Assembly (NCBI GenBank): GCA_959022495.1
Contig: CAUEYX010000005.1
Span: 124,001 to 188,000, forward strand
Reading direction: 5' to 3'
Length of the DNA: 64,000 nucleotides
From: an uncultured Lachnospiraceae bacterium
GTDB lineage: Bacteria > Bacillota > Clostridia > Lachnospirales > Lachnospiraceae
Both the position numbers and the translations under genes were made by a program. Every line of letters starts with the position of its first letter. Positions within the stretch are counted from its first letter, which is position 1. Below are positions 1 through 8,482 of this stretch, in pieces. The notes beneath the pieces are model-generated. The model was not told the origin of the DNA and ran no database searches. It was given only the letters and a program-made list of their open reading frames with translations.

Positions 1-1
1 C

Positions 2-268
2 GATTTAGAAGGTCTGTCTGATGAAGAGCTGGAGAACATCAGGCAGGTGCCGCATATTATACGGAATAATATAAATCATTTCCTTGACAGTGAAGCGCTG
101 GAAGAGATCATACAGCGTGCCTCTGTATACTGCCGGGATGATTATCAGATACCTGTTGAAAAGCAGCTGCATGAGACATATGGAGCCTGCCGCTGCCGCA
201 GTGATCAGGTGAATTTTATCATCAACAGGGAAGTGTCCAATATAACAATCGCCAATAAATTTGAATGA
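2..268 (+). CDS. C-terminal end of an unknown protein (5' partial)
   Basis: The frame is open from the first complete codon of the window to a TGA at 266-268, so this is probably the last 88 residues of a gene that begins upstream. An internal GTG at 47 has no convincing ribosome binding site, so it is unlikely to be the true start. The visible sequence is acidic and helical at first, then contains a Cys-rich patch (YGACRCRS) and ends NITIANKFE. I do not recognise the family and assign no function. It is separated from the next gene by about 240 bases in which I see no convincing gene or terminator. Confidence 0.5.
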   Translation, partial: DLEGLSDEELENIRQVPHIIRNNINHFLDSEALEEIIQRASVYCRDDYQIPVEKQLHETYGACRCRSDQVNFIINREVSNITIANKFE

Positions 269-505
269 GTATCAGACGGCTGTCTGGAAGAAATTGATTA
301 AACTTGGAGAGAGGATGGAGACAGATAAAAAGATATTGGAAATAGGATAATAATGGAAAAAATGGAAAAATGTGTTAAAATCAACCGTAGAGGATTTACA
401 TTAGATTCATAAAGGTATATCCTAAAAAAGATAAAATATGTAGATTACAGAGAGCACCAAGTGTATTAACTTGATCCCGTAATGGAAGAAAGAAGGCAAT
501 AGATA

Positions 506-868
506 GTGAAAAAGTGGAAAGCACCAAAGGAAACAGTACAGCGGTTTGAGCCGTGTGAATACATATCGGCATGCGGTATATTGGAAGATGGGACAATTCT
601 TTATACGAATGAAACTGTCAAAGAGGAACTTGCGTACAATAGGACGCCAGCTGGGCAGGCAGGGGTTATAGACGACGATGAACTTTCAAATGAACATAAG
701 ATTTACATGGGATCGTTTTACCGCGATAAAGAAATGCAGATACCTGATTCAACCCATTTAGGACATGTAGAACAGGAGGATTGGGGAGCTTTGGAATGTG
801 TCCGCGGGGATGATAAATCTCCCTGGGGATATCACTACCATTTCCTGAAAGTGACGGGGCGTTCGTGA
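506..868 (+). CDS. Small hypothetical protein of 120 aa
   Basis: GTG start at 506, preceded by a purine-rich stretch (GGAAGAAAGAAGG, about 484-496) that can act as the ribosome binding site at a rather long spacing. The product begins MKKWKAPKETVQRFEPCEYISACG. A K-W-x-x-P opening followed by a Cys-containing EYISACG-like segment is, from memory, typical of short uncharacterised Clostridial proteins; the second half is hydrophilic with several His and Trp residues (WGYHYHF). There is no signal peptide or membrane segment. Two cysteines sit 7 residues apart. It could be a peptide precursor or a regulatory protein, but nothing in the neighbourhood (no maturase or transporter) supports that, so the function is unknown. 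Confidence 0.5.
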   Translation: MKKWKAPKETVQRFEPCEYISACGILEDGTILYTNETVKEELAYNRTPAGQAGVIDDDELSNEHKIYMGSFYRDKEMQIPDSTHLGHVEQEDWGALECVRGDDKSPWGYHYHFLKVTGRS

Positions 869-885
869 TTTATAGAGGTTTATAG

Positions 886-921
886 ATTCCCCCTCCCATA
901 CTTGACATTCCCCTTCCCATA
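886..921 (+). repeat. Direct repeat of 15 bp around the metG promoter -35 box
   Basis: ATTCCCCCTCCCATA (886-900) and ATTCCCCTTCCCATA (907-921) differ at one base and are offset by 21 bp, two helical turns. The -35 box of the putative metG promoter lies between them and the second copy lies in its spacer. This is visible in the sequence; a regulatory role is only a guess. Confidence 0.6.
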
Positions 922-930
922 TGCTACCCT
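902..930 (+). promoter_or_regulatory. Probable sigma-A promoter of the T-box/metG transcript
   Basis: TTGACA (902-907), 17-bp spacer, TACCCT (925-930) preceded by TG one base upstream (extended -10). It lies about 30 bp before the start of the T-box leader, the expected position for a transcript that carries the whole leader. Confidence 0.55.
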
Positions 931-959
931 TTCTTACAGATCAAATGATCGGGAAATAT

Positions 960-1310
960 TAAAAAAGCAATGACGAAGAGAGTAGTCTGCCGGATATCTT
1001 ACAGAGAAATCCCAAAATGGCGCCACCCGTGAAAGAGGGGCGCGCCTGACGCTGAGAGGGATGGAGGGAAAGCAGATGAACATGGCTTCCGAGCAGCGCA
1101 CCGAACGATGGAAATCCCGCGGCGGCATACACACAGCGGCAGGGCAGGAGACGCCGGATATCCATAGCGAGACTGCGAAGGGTCCGCCCTTTACAGCGGG
1201 GAGTGCAGATCAGGCACTTGCGGAGGTCTCTTTCGTGAGGGAGAGGCGAAGAGAAGTGGTAACACGGTGACAGCCCGTCTTCTTACAAGTTAAGAAGGCG
1301 GGATTTTTTT
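960..1310 (+). ncRNA. T-box leader, methionine-specific, controlling metG
   Basis: The leader begins with AATGACGAAGAGAGTAGT, the usual 5' strand of T-box Stem I. In the specifier loop, GAAC is followed by ATG at 1082-1084 and then GCTTCCGAGC, matching the common GAAC-codon-x-CTCTGAGC context; the specifier is therefore methionine. The conserved T-box bulge reads AAGTGGTAACACGGTGA (1254-1270); its TGGT element would pair with the NCCA end of an uncharged tRNA with A as discriminator, which fits tRNA-Met. It ends in a terminator at 1274-1310. Known T-box behaviour: uncharged tRNA stabilises the antiterminator and lets the downstream synthetase gene be transcribed. Short frames within this leader are not genes. 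Confidence 0.9.
1274..1310 (+). terminator. Intrinsic terminator of the metG T-box
   Basis: CCCGTCTTCTTA pairs with TAAGAAGGCGGG (one G-T pair) around a five-base loop and is followed by a run of seven T. It competes with the antiterminator containing the T-box sequence at 1254-1270. Confidence 0.9.
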
Positions 1311-1389
1311 CGTCATGGCGGATAACCGCGCGGACTGCCGGCCGGGCAGACATTGCGCGCGCAATATGACAGGAAAGAGAGGAAATGAT

Positions 1390-3312
1390 ATGTCAGAGAA
1401 ACAGAAGTATTACATTACAACAGCGATCGCCTATACGTCGGGCAAGCCTCATATCGGAAATACGTATGAGATCGTGCTTGCGGACGCCATCGCGCGCTAT
1501 AAGAGGAGCCAGGGATATGACGTGTTCTTCCAGACCGGGACAGATGAGCACGGGCAGAAGATCGAGCTCAAGGCGGAGGAAGCCGGCATCACGCCCAAGG
1601 AGTTCGTGGACAATGTCTCCACTGAGATCAAGAAGATCTGGGATCTGATGGATACGTCCTATGACAAATTCATCCGCACGACAGATGAAGACCATGAGAA
1701 ACAGGTGCAGAAGATCTTTCAGAAACTCTATGAGCAGGGAGATATCTATAAAGGATATTATGAGGGAATGTACTGTACGCCCTGCGAGTCCTTCTTTACA
1801 GAGTCCCAGCTGGTGGACGGGAAATGTCCGGACTGCGGCCGGGAGGTGCAGCCTGCCAGGGAGGAAGCTTATTTCTTTAAGATGAGCAAATACGCGGACC
1901 GTCTGATCGAGCATATTAACACGCATCCGGAGTTTATCCAGCCGGTGTCCAGGAAGAATGAGATGATGAACAACTTCCTGCTTCCGGGGCTTCAGGATCT
2001 GTGCGTGTCCAGGACTTCCTTCCAGTGGGGAATCCCGGTGGACTTTGATCCGAAGCATGTGACCTATGTATGGCTGGACGCGCTGACCAACTATATCACG
2101 GGAATCGGATATGACGCGGAGGGGAACAGCACGGAGCAGTTCCATAAGCTTTGGCCGGCGGACCTGCATCTGATCGGGAAGGATATCATCCGCTTCCATA
2201 CGATTTACTGGCCGATCTTTCTGATGGCGCTGGGTCTGCCCCTTCCGAAGCAGGTATTCGGACATCCGTGGCTCTTACAGGGCGACGGCAAGATGAGCAA
2301 GTCCAAGGGAAATGTGCTTTACGCGGATGAGCTGGTGGAGTTCTTCGGCGTGGACGCGGTGCGCTATTTCGTGCTCCATGAGATGCCGTTTGAGAATGAC
2401 GGTGTGATCACATGGGAGCTGATGGTAGAGCGTCTGAACTCAGATCTGGCGAACACGCTTGGCAATCTTGTGAACCGTACTGTCTCCATGACGAATAAGT
2501 ATTTCGGCGGGACAGTCGGGGATAAAGGCGCCGCGGAGGAAGTGGACGCGGACTTAAAGACAGTGATTGAGAACACACCAAAGGCAGTGGAGACGAAGAT
2601 GAACGACCTGAGGGTGGCGGACGCGATCACAGAGATCTTTAACCTGTTCAAGCGGTGCAATAAATATATTGACGAGACCATGCCGTGGGCGCTGGCAAAA
2701 GATGAGGCGAAGAGGGACCGCCTGGAGACCGTGCTGTGGAACCTGATCCAGGGCATCTCCGCGGGAGCCCGTCTCCTGGAGCCTTTCATGCCGTCCACAA
2801 GCCGGAAGATCCTGGATCAGCTCGGAGACGGACATGTGACGGAGAAGCCGGAGATTCTCTTCCAGAGACTGGATCTGGAAGAAGTGATGAAGAAGGTGGA
2901 AGCGCTGCATCCGCAGAAGCCGGAGGCCGCCGAAGGCGAAGGGGCAGACAGCGCACAGGAAGCAGTCATTGACATAGAACCGAAGGATGAGATCACGTTT
3001 GAGCAGTTCGGGACCATGCAGTTCCAGGTGGGGGAGATCATTGCCTGCGAGGAAGTAAAGAAGTCAAAGAAACTCCTCTGCTCCCAGGTGAAGATCGGCA
3101 GCCAGGTGAAACAGATCGTCTCCGGCATCAAAGCCCACTATAAGCCGGAAGAGATGGTAGGAAAGAAGGTCATGGTACTGGTGAACTTAAAGCCCGCGAA
3201 GCTGGCGGGAGTGCTCTCAGAGGGCATGCTTCTCTGCGCAGAGGACGCGGAGGGGAACCTGTCGCTGATAGTGCCGGAGAAGGAGATGCCGGCAGGAGCC
3301 GAGATCCGCTAA
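1390..3312 (+). CDS. metG: Methionyl-tRNA synthetase
   Basis: Class I aminoacyl-tRNA synthetase charging tRNA-Met in the cytoplasm. I place the start at ATG 1390 because GAGAGG lies just upstream; an in-frame ATG at 1315 overlaps the T-box terminator and encodes a non-conserved extension. In the 640-residue product the HIGH-type motif is PHIGN (about 20-24), a zinc-binding knot follows (CTPC...CPDCG, about 129-155), and KMSKS lies near residue 301. The last ~100 residues form a Trbp111/EMAP-type tRNA-binding OB domain (KKSKKLLCSQVKIG, then EGMLLCAEDAEG) linked by an Ala/Glu-rich hinge. Expression is controlled by the methionine T-box upstream. The stop overlaps the stop of the convergent aminotransferase gene. 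Confidence 0.97.
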   Translation: MSEKQKYYITTAIAYTSGKPHIGNTYEIVLADAIARYKRSQGYDVFFQTGTDEHGQKIELKAEEAGITPKEFVDNVSTEIKKIWDLMDTSYDKFIRTTDEDHEKQVQKIFQKLYEQGDIYKGYYEGMYCTPCESFFTESQLVDGKCPDCGREVQPAREEAYFFKMSKYADRLIEHINTHPEFIQPVSRKNEMMNNFLLPGLQDLCVSRTSFQWGIPVDFDPKHVTYVWLDALTNYITGIGYDAEGNSTEQFHKLWPADLHLIGKDIIRFHTIYWPIFLMALGLPLPKQVFGHPWLLQGDGKMSKSKGNVLYADELVEFFGVDAVRYFVLHEMPFENDGVITWELMVERLNSDLANTLGNLVNRTVSMTNKYFGGTVGDKGAAEEVDADLKTVIENTPKAVETKMNDLRVADAITEIFNLFKRCNKYIDETMPWALAKDEAKRDRLETVLWNLIQGISAGARLLEPFMPSTSRKILDQLGDGHVTEKPEILFQRLDLEEVMKKVEALHPQKPEAAEGEGADSAQEAVIDIEPKDEITFEQFGTMQFQVGEIIACEEVKKSKKLLCSQVKIGSQVKQIVSGIKAHYKPEEMVGKKVMVLVNLKPAKLAGVLSEGMLLCAEDAEGNLSLIVPEKEMPAGAEIR

Positions 3313-4400
3313 ATTTCTTTCAGCACATTCAGCAGCCGGGAATTATCCTCGGGCATCATGACACAGAACCGGATGAACTCCCCTTCCAGGCACTGGAAGG
3401 AGGAGCACTCCCGGATCATCAGACCGCTTCTGATACAGGTCTCAAATACATCAAAGGCAGTCCTGCCGTCTTTCAGAATCTTCAGCAGAATAAAATTGGC
3501 GTAAGGCTCAAAGACTTGATAGGAAGGGGTCCGTGCGAGGGCATCGTACATCCTTTTGCGCTCAGACAGGATCAGAGCCCTGGTTTTCGCAATATATTCC
3601 CGGTCCTGGAATAACAGTTCCCCGGCCAGGGCGCCAAGGCTGTTCAGGGACCAGGGGATCTGTTTTTCCTTCATTTTTTTCAAAAATTCCGGATTCCCGG
3701 TTATGGCGTATCCGAGCCGCATGCCCGGCGCGGCGAAAAATTTCGATACCCCTCTGAGCACGCACAGGTTAGTATGATCTTTTGTAAACGGCACTGCCGT
3801 GACCGCTTCAATGTCGGGGGCAAACTCCACATAAGTCTCATCGATCATGACGAAGATATCCCTCTTCGCGCAGAAGGAGATCAGCCCCGCCAGATCGTCG
3901 CGCAGGACGGCGGAGGAGGTCGGGTTATTGGGATTACACAGAATAAGAAAATCGTATCCGCCCTCATTCAGGACCCGGCACAGATCATCGATGTCCAGCA
4001 GGAAATTCTGGTCCTGCTTCAGGTGATAAACCGCCTGTGTGCTTCCGGAAAAGGACAGCTCCCGGGAGTATTCAGAGTAAGTGGGACCGAGGATAAGCGT
4101 CCGCTTTGGGGCGCGGGCGTCGATCAGCAGGGAGATCAGTTCGCTTGAGCCGTTTCCCGGAAGGATAAAATCAGCGGGGATGCCGCAGTACGCGGACAAA
4201 ACTTCTCTGAGGGAAGTGTATTCTCTGTCCGGATAGGAGGAGAGTACATCCAGGCAGGAGGAGAGGGCTTCTTTTACGGAGGGGGACAGTCCGAGGGGGT
4301 TGACGTTGGCTCCGAAGTTAATGATCTCCTCTTTCTTCAGATGATAGTATTCACAGATTTTCTCGATGTCGCTTCCATGGAAAACGGGTTTTGCAGTCAT
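3309..4400 (-). CDS. PLP-dependent aminotransferase, HisC/CobD-like
   Basis: Fold type I aminotransferase of 363 residues. It opens HGSDIEKICEYY and has INFGANVNPLG, the pattern seen in threonine-phosphate decarboxylase (CobD) and histidinol-phosphate aminotransferase relatives. The cofactor-binding features are CNPNNPTS, the IDETYVEF strand with the pyridine-binding Asp, and the Schiff-base lysine in GVSKFFAAPGMRLGY near residue 215. No cobalamin or histidine genes are nearby, so the substrate cannot be decided from context; both CobD-like and HisC-like activities remain possible. It is convergent with metG, the stop codons overlapping by a few bases, and is followed upstream on the same strand by the DegV gene about 45 bp away, so the two may be co-transcribed from the DegV side. 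Confidence 0.85.
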   Translation of the reverse strand: MTAKPVFHGSDIEKICEYYHLKKEEIINFGANVNPLGLSPSVKEALSSCLDVLSSYPDREYTSLREVLSAYCGIPADFILPGNGSSELISLLIDARAPKRTLILGPTYSEYSRELSFSGSTQAVYHLKQDQNFLLDIDDLCRVLNEGGYDFLILCNPNNPTSSAVLRDDLAGLISFCAKRDIFVMIDETYVEFAPDIEAVTAVPFTKDHTNLCVLRGVSKFFAAPGMRLGYAITGNPEFLKKMKEKQIPWSLNSLGALAGELLFQDREYIAKTRALILSERKRMYDALARTPSYQVFEPYANFILLKILKDGRTAFDVFETCIRSGLMIRECSSFQCLEGEFIRFCVMMPEDNSRLLNVLKEI

Positions 4401-4445
4401 TTTTGTTCCTTTCCCGCGCGCGGAATTGGGCCCGCGTTTCGCACG

Positions 4446-5312
4446 CTATTTTGTCTCGAATAAGATGCCAAGTGTATTGGGGCCGCAGTGGCATGAGATG
4501 GTACAGCTTGCCTTTGTCACGTGGATCTCTTTGAAGGCCAGCGTCTCTTCTACGGTTTTTTGTACCAGATCTATGTATTCCTGAGGGATGCCGGAGTGGG
4601 TGATGAACAGCAGGTCCGTGTTGATATCCGAATACCTGCCAAGCTCGTCCTTTACGTATTTGAGCAGCACTTTGTCCAGCGCGCCACGGTATTTTCTGCC
4701 CACGCCCATACTTCCGTCCTGGTTGTCAACCTGGATGCAGGGCTTTAATTTGAGCATGTTAGCGCCCAGGGCGGCGATGGAAGAACAGCGGCCCCCGGCA
4801 TGGAGGAATGTCAATGTGTCCAGGATGAAGCTGGCATGGCATTTGGCAGTGCGCTCCCGCAGAGCCGCAGCGATGGAGGCGGCGTCCATGCCCTGTTCGA
4901 TCATCCTGCCTGCCGCCACAACCAAAAGCCCGGTCCCGGTGGAGAGATTACAGCTGTCCACGACATGGATGTGCCCCAGCTCTTTGGCGGCAAGGCAGCA
5001 GTTCTGATAGACGCTGGAGAGGGCGTGGCCCAGGTTGATGTGGATGACCTCATATCCTGCCTCCACCCATGGACGGAAATGGCTGATATACTCCTGGGCG
5101 TTTACGGCAGCGGTCTTGGGCAGGACTTTGTGGTCATAGTATTCCTGATAGATCTCCTCCGGCGTGATGTCCACATTGTCCATATATTCCGTTTCGTTCA
5201 GGATGATGTGCAGAGGGAAATAATTGACGTGGTAACGTTCTTTGAGTTCCTCATCCAGGTCGCAGGTGCTGTCCGCGCTTAAGATGATCTTGTGCTTCAT
5301 GTTCTCTGACAT
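4446..5312 (-). CDS. DegV family fatty-acid-binding protein
   Basis: A 288-residue protein with the DegV signature: N-terminal ILSADSTCDLDEEL, the PLHI strand, the PKTAAVNAQEY segment, INLGHALSSVYQN and the FLHAGGRCSS loop. DegV proteins bind a fatty acid, and in Firmicutes FakB-type members present it to the FakA kinase for phosphorylation; no FakA gene is in the window, so whether this is a FakB is open. ATG 5312 is preceded by GGAGGT on the minus strand (plus 5320-5325). A likely extended -10 (TGCTATACT on the minus strand, plus 5350-5358) lies upstream. The Cys-rich end (CTISCHCGPNTLG) is a common DegV C-terminal motif. Confidence 0.92.
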   Translation of the reverse strand: MSENMKHKIILSADSTCDLDEELKERYHVNYFPLHIILNETEYMDNVDITPEEIYQEYYDHKVLPKTAAVNAQEYISHFRPWVEAGYEVIHINLGHALSSVYQNCCLAAKELGHIHVVDSCNLSTGTGLLVVAAGRMIEQGMDAASIAAALRERTAKCHASFILDTLTFLHAGGRCSSIAALGANMLKLKPCIQVDNQDGSMGVGRKYRGALDKVLLKYVKDELGRYSDINTDLLFITHSGIPQEYIDLVQKTVEETLAFKEIHVTKASCTISCHCGPNTLGILFETK

Positions 5313-5524
5313 GGCTTTACCTCCTGATAAATGCGTTTCTTTAAGAGACAGTATAGCACGTTTTCAGGCATTGGGAAGGGGCGAAATTAAGCTTGTATTT
5401 CGTATCCGTCGGTGATAAAATTTCTAGAGTGCCGCCGGACAGATGAGGCGGGGCACATTCTGGTCAGCGGAACAGCCAAGGATCAGCAGATGAGGCGGGG
5501 ACGCTTTTGGGAGAAGGAGAAAGG

Positions 5525-5905
5525 ATGGATTTTTATAAACGCGCGCGGATTGTGTGTCTTGCCATTCCATATGGAAGGGTGGCTTCTTACGGGCAGATCG
5601 CCCTTCTGTGCGGGAAGCCGAAGAATGCGCGGCAGGTTGGGTACGCGCTGAACAGAGGGCGGCTGGGTGAGGGAATCCCGGCCCACCGGGTGGTAAATGC
5701 CAGAGGGGTCTTAAGCGGGGCGGCCGCATTTGAGACCGGGGACGGCAGAGAACGGAACAGGCAGAAGCGCCTGCTGGAGCGGGAAGAAGTTCCCGTGGAG
5801 TGGACGGAAGACGGCTGGCGCGTGGACCTGGGCAGGTATGGCTGGAAGAATACGATGGATCAGGCCCTGCGGTTCCGGGAGATCTTTGAAGAGCAGAATA
5901 TCTGA
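5525..5905 (+). CDS. Alkyltransferase-like protein (ATL), MGMT family
   Basis: A 126-residue protein related to the C-terminal domain of O6-alkylguanine-DNA methyltransferase. It has the IPYGRVASYGQIA helix-turn-helix start, the GYALNRG arginine-finger region (ARQVGYALN) and the active-site strand, here IPAHRVV. In true methyltransferases this is PCHRV with the acceptor Cys; here Ala replaces Cys, so the protein cannot accept the alkyl group. Known ATL proteins bind O6-alkylguanine and hand the lesion to nucleotide excision repair. Start ATG 5525 follows GAGAAGGAGAAAGG; an upstream in-frame TTG at 5507 lies within that SD region. The upstream intergenic DNA carries a repeated GATGAGGCGGGG. 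Confidence 0.88.
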   Translation: MDFYKRARIVCLAIPYGRVASYGQIALLCGKPKNARQVGYALNRGRLGEGIPAHRVVNARGVLSGAAAFETGDGRERNRQKRLLEREEVPVEWTEDGWRVDLGRYGWKNTMDQALRFREIFEEQNI

Positions 5906-5982
5906 GGAAAGCGGGAAGCAGGACAGGCGTTGAAGCAGGCAGCGGCCTGCCGGACTGTGAATAGAAAAGGAGAAGGAATTTT

Positions 5983-6969
5983 ATGTATAGAGCGGATGAG
6001 AAACGCTATGAGAAAATGGGATATAACCGATGCGGGAAGAGCGGATTGAAGCTTCCGGCCGTGTCGCTGGGGCTGTGGCATAATTTCGGAGACACCGGAG
6101 TGTATGAGAATATGCGGCAAATCTGTTTTACGGCATTTGACAATGGAATCACACATTTTGACCTTGCCAATAATTACGGGCCAGAGCCCGGGAGCGCGGA
6201 GAAGAATTTCGGCAGGATACTCAAGGAGGACCTGGGACAGTACCGGGACGAGCTGATCATCAGCACCAAGGCGGGCTATGAGATGTGGCCAGGGCCTTAC
6301 GGGGACTGGGGGAGCAGGAAGTACCTCCTGGCCAGCCTGGACCAGAGCCTGAAGCGCATGGGGCTGGAATATGTGGATATTTTCTATTCCCACAGGATGG
6401 ACCCGGATACACCGCTGGAAGAGACCATGGGCGCGCTTGCCCAGGCAGTGGCGTCAGGGAAAGCGCTGTACGCGGGGCTTTCAAACTATGACGGGGAGAC
6501 CATGAAAAAAGCGGCCGGGATTCTGGAGGAACTGCGCTGTCCGTTCATTATCAATCAGAACCGCTACTCGATCTTTGACCGCGCCATCGAGAGAAACGGA
6601 TTGAAAGAGGCGGCGGAAGCAGCCGGAAAAGGGATTATTGCCTTCAGCCCGCTGGCCCAGGGACTGCTCACCAACCGGTATCTGAACGGCATCCCGGAGG
6701 ACAGCAGGATACGTACGGACGGGAGATTTCTGAAGACAGAGGCGCTGACAGAAGAGCGGCTCCAGCAGATCCGCAATCTGAACGGCATTGCCGCCGGCAG
6801 GGGACAGACGCTGGCGCAGATGGCGCTGAGCTGGGTGTTGAGAAGCGGAGCGGCCAGCGTGCTTGTCGGCGTTTCCAGGCCGGAGCAGGTATTGGACAAT
6901 ATCAAAGCCATCCAGAATACACAGTTTACAGAAGAAGAGCTGAAGAAGATCGATAAAGTGATCCTGTAA
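5983..6969 (+). CDS. Aldo/keto reductase, YghZ/glyceraldehyde-3-phosphate reductase-like
   Basis: NAD(P)H-dependent oxidoreductase of 328 residues with a TIM-barrel fold. Catalytic tetrad candidates are the Asp of FDLANNYG, its Tyr, the Lys of IISTKAGY and the His of YSHRMD. The opening (YNRCGKSGLKLPAVSLGLWHNFGD) and NNYGPEPGSAEKNFG segments are typical of the YghZ/Gpr subgroup, which reduces L-glyceraldehyde 3-phosphate and related aldehydes; the physiological substrate here is inferred only. ATG 5983 has AAAAGGAGAAGG upstream. It follows the ATL gene by about 77 bp and precedes the MATE exporter gene by about 60 bp. Confidence 0.92.
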   Translation: MYRADEKRYEKMGYNRCGKSGLKLPAVSLGLWHNFGDTGVYENMRQICFTAFDNGITHFDLANNYGPEPGSAEKNFGRILKEDLGQYRDELIISTKAGYEMWPGPYGDWGSRKYLLASLDQSLKRMGLEYVDIFYSHRMDPDTPLEETMGALAQAVASGKALYAGLSNYDGETMKKAAGILEELRCPFIINQNRYSIFDRAIERNGLKEAAEAAGKGIIAFSPLAQGLLTNRYLNGIPEDSRIRTDGRFLKTEALTEERLQQIRNLNGIAAGRGQTLAQMALSWVLRSGAASVLVGVSRPEQVLDNIKAIQNTQFTEEELKKIDKVIL

Positions 6970-7028
6970 GCCTGAAACAGCAGGATGTTAAGGTTATCCC
7001 GTGGCTGGGACAGTGTGGGGAGGGCGGC

Positions 7029-8444
7029 GTGGAGACAGAAAGGCAGAGGTACGATAAAAGAAAAGAGAAAAAGGGACAGCGGGACCTGACACAGGGGAGC
7101 GTGACTTCGACCATGCTCCTTTTTGCTGTACCCATGATTCTGGGCAATGTGCTCCAGCAGTGCTATAATCTGGCGGACACATGGATCGTGGGAAAATTCG
7201 TGGGTTCCGGGGCCCTGGCGGCGGTGGGGAGCGCGTATACGCTTATGACGTTCCTTACATCCATTATCACAGGCATGTGCATGGGCGGCGGCGCGCTGTT
7301 CTCCATCTGTTATGGGCGGCGGGACCTGGGGAAGCTTAAGGAATATATGGTGTCGTCCTTTGTGCTGATCTTTGGGATCACGGCGCTTCTGACGGCGGGG
7401 GCCTTTCTGTTCCTCCATCCGATCCTTAAAGTAATGCAGATACCGGCGGATGTGTACGATATGATGTTCGATTATATGTGGATCATCCTCTTTGGCCTTC
7501 CGTTTATCTTCCTCTATAATTACTTCGCGTTCCTTCTGCGCTCTGTGGGGAACTCTGTGACACCCCTTTTCTTCCTGGGGATCAGTACGGCGGCCAATAT
7601 CGGGCTGGACTATATGTTTGTGGCGGTCTTTGGCTGGGGTGTGGAAGGAGCGGCGGCAGCCACTGTCCTGGCACAGGTCCTCTCAGGCATTGGGATCGCG
7701 GTGTATACGTTCGCCCGGGAGGCAGCCCTGCGTCCGCGCAGGGACGAGCTGCGGGTGAACGGAAAGATTCTGGGAGAGATCTTATCTTACTCCGCGGCCA
7801 CAGGGGCACAGCAGTCGGTGATGAATTTCGGCATTTTGATGGTGCAGGGGCTGGTGAACAGTTTTGGAACCGCGGTTATGGCCGCATTCGCCGCTGGAGT
7901 GAAGATCGACACCCTGGCATATATGCCTGCCCAGGAGTTTGGCAATGCGTATTCGATCTTTATCTCGCAGAATTACGGGGCCGGGAAGAAGGAACGCATA
8001 AGCAGGGGGTCCAGGAGCGCGGCGGCTGTGGTGCTTATTTTCTGTCTTGCGGCTTCAGCGGCTGTGTTCTTTTTAGCGCGTCAGCTGATGGGGATTTTCA
8101 TTTCTCCGGAAGAGGTGGAGATCATCCGTATCGGAGCCGGGTATCTGCGCGTCGAGGGGGCCTGCTACTGTGGGATTGGGATTCTCTTCCTGCTGTACGG
8201 CTACTTTCGGGCTGTGGAGCGTCCCAGGATCTCCCTGCTTCTGACGGTCATTTCCCTTGGGACGAGAGTGGCGCTGGCTTACGCGTGCGCTCCTGTTTTC
8301 GGCGTGGGCGCTGTCTGGTGGGCCATCCCGGCTGGATGGGCGCTGGCGGACGCGGCAGGGGCCGTCCTGATCCGCGCGGCGAAAGCAGGACCAGGAACAG
8401 GCGCGGGAACTGCGGATTGTAAATCCGGGACAAAAATACTATAA
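7029..8444 (+). CDS. MATE family multidrug/cation antiporter
   Basis: A 471-residue integral membrane protein with about twelve hydrophobic segments. It has the family's first half signature (DLTQGSVTSTMLLFAVPMILGNVLQQCYNLADTWIVGKF) and the internal repeat (QQSVMNFGILMVQGLVNSFG). MATE proteins export cationic drugs or metabolites in exchange for Na+ or H+. The start is a GTG at 7029 behind GGGGAGGG; the first ~25 residues are a charged cytoplasmic tail. The C-terminal residues after the last helix (AAKAGPGTGAGTADCKSG) are low complexity. Substrate unknown. Confidence 0.93.
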   Translation: METERQRYDKRKEKKGQRDLTQGSVTSTMLLFAVPMILGNVLQQCYNLADTWIVGKFVGSGALAAVGSAYTLMTFLTSIITGMCMGGGALFSICYGRRDLGKLKEYMVSSFVLIFGITALLTAGAFLFLHPILKVMQIPADVYDMMFDYMWIILFGLPFIFLYNYFAFLLRSVGNSVTPLFFLGISTAANIGLDYMFVAVFGWGVEGAAAATVLAQVLSGIGIAVYTFAREAALRPRRDELRVNGKILGEILSYSAATGAQQSVMNFGILMVQGLVNSFGTAVMAAFAAGVKIDTLAYMPAQEFGNAYSIFISQNYGAGKKERISRGSRSAAAVVLIFCLAASAAVFFLARQLMGIFISPEEVEIIRIGAGYLRVEGACYCGIGILFLLYGYFRAVERPRISLLLTVISLGTRVALAYACAPVFGVGAVWWAIPAGWALADAAGAVLIRAAKAGPGTGAGTADCKSGTKIL

Positions 8445-8482
8445 TCAGAGGTACATACAAAAGAAAAAGGAGAGAAGGCGGA

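Noticed and set aside
1061..1270. Short plus-strand frame in front of metG
   Set aside because: Lies wholly within the T-box leader, whose specifier and T-box motifs explain the sequence.
1393..2265. Minus-strand open frame of 290 codons
   Set aside because: Mirror of metG codons; no recognisable protein.
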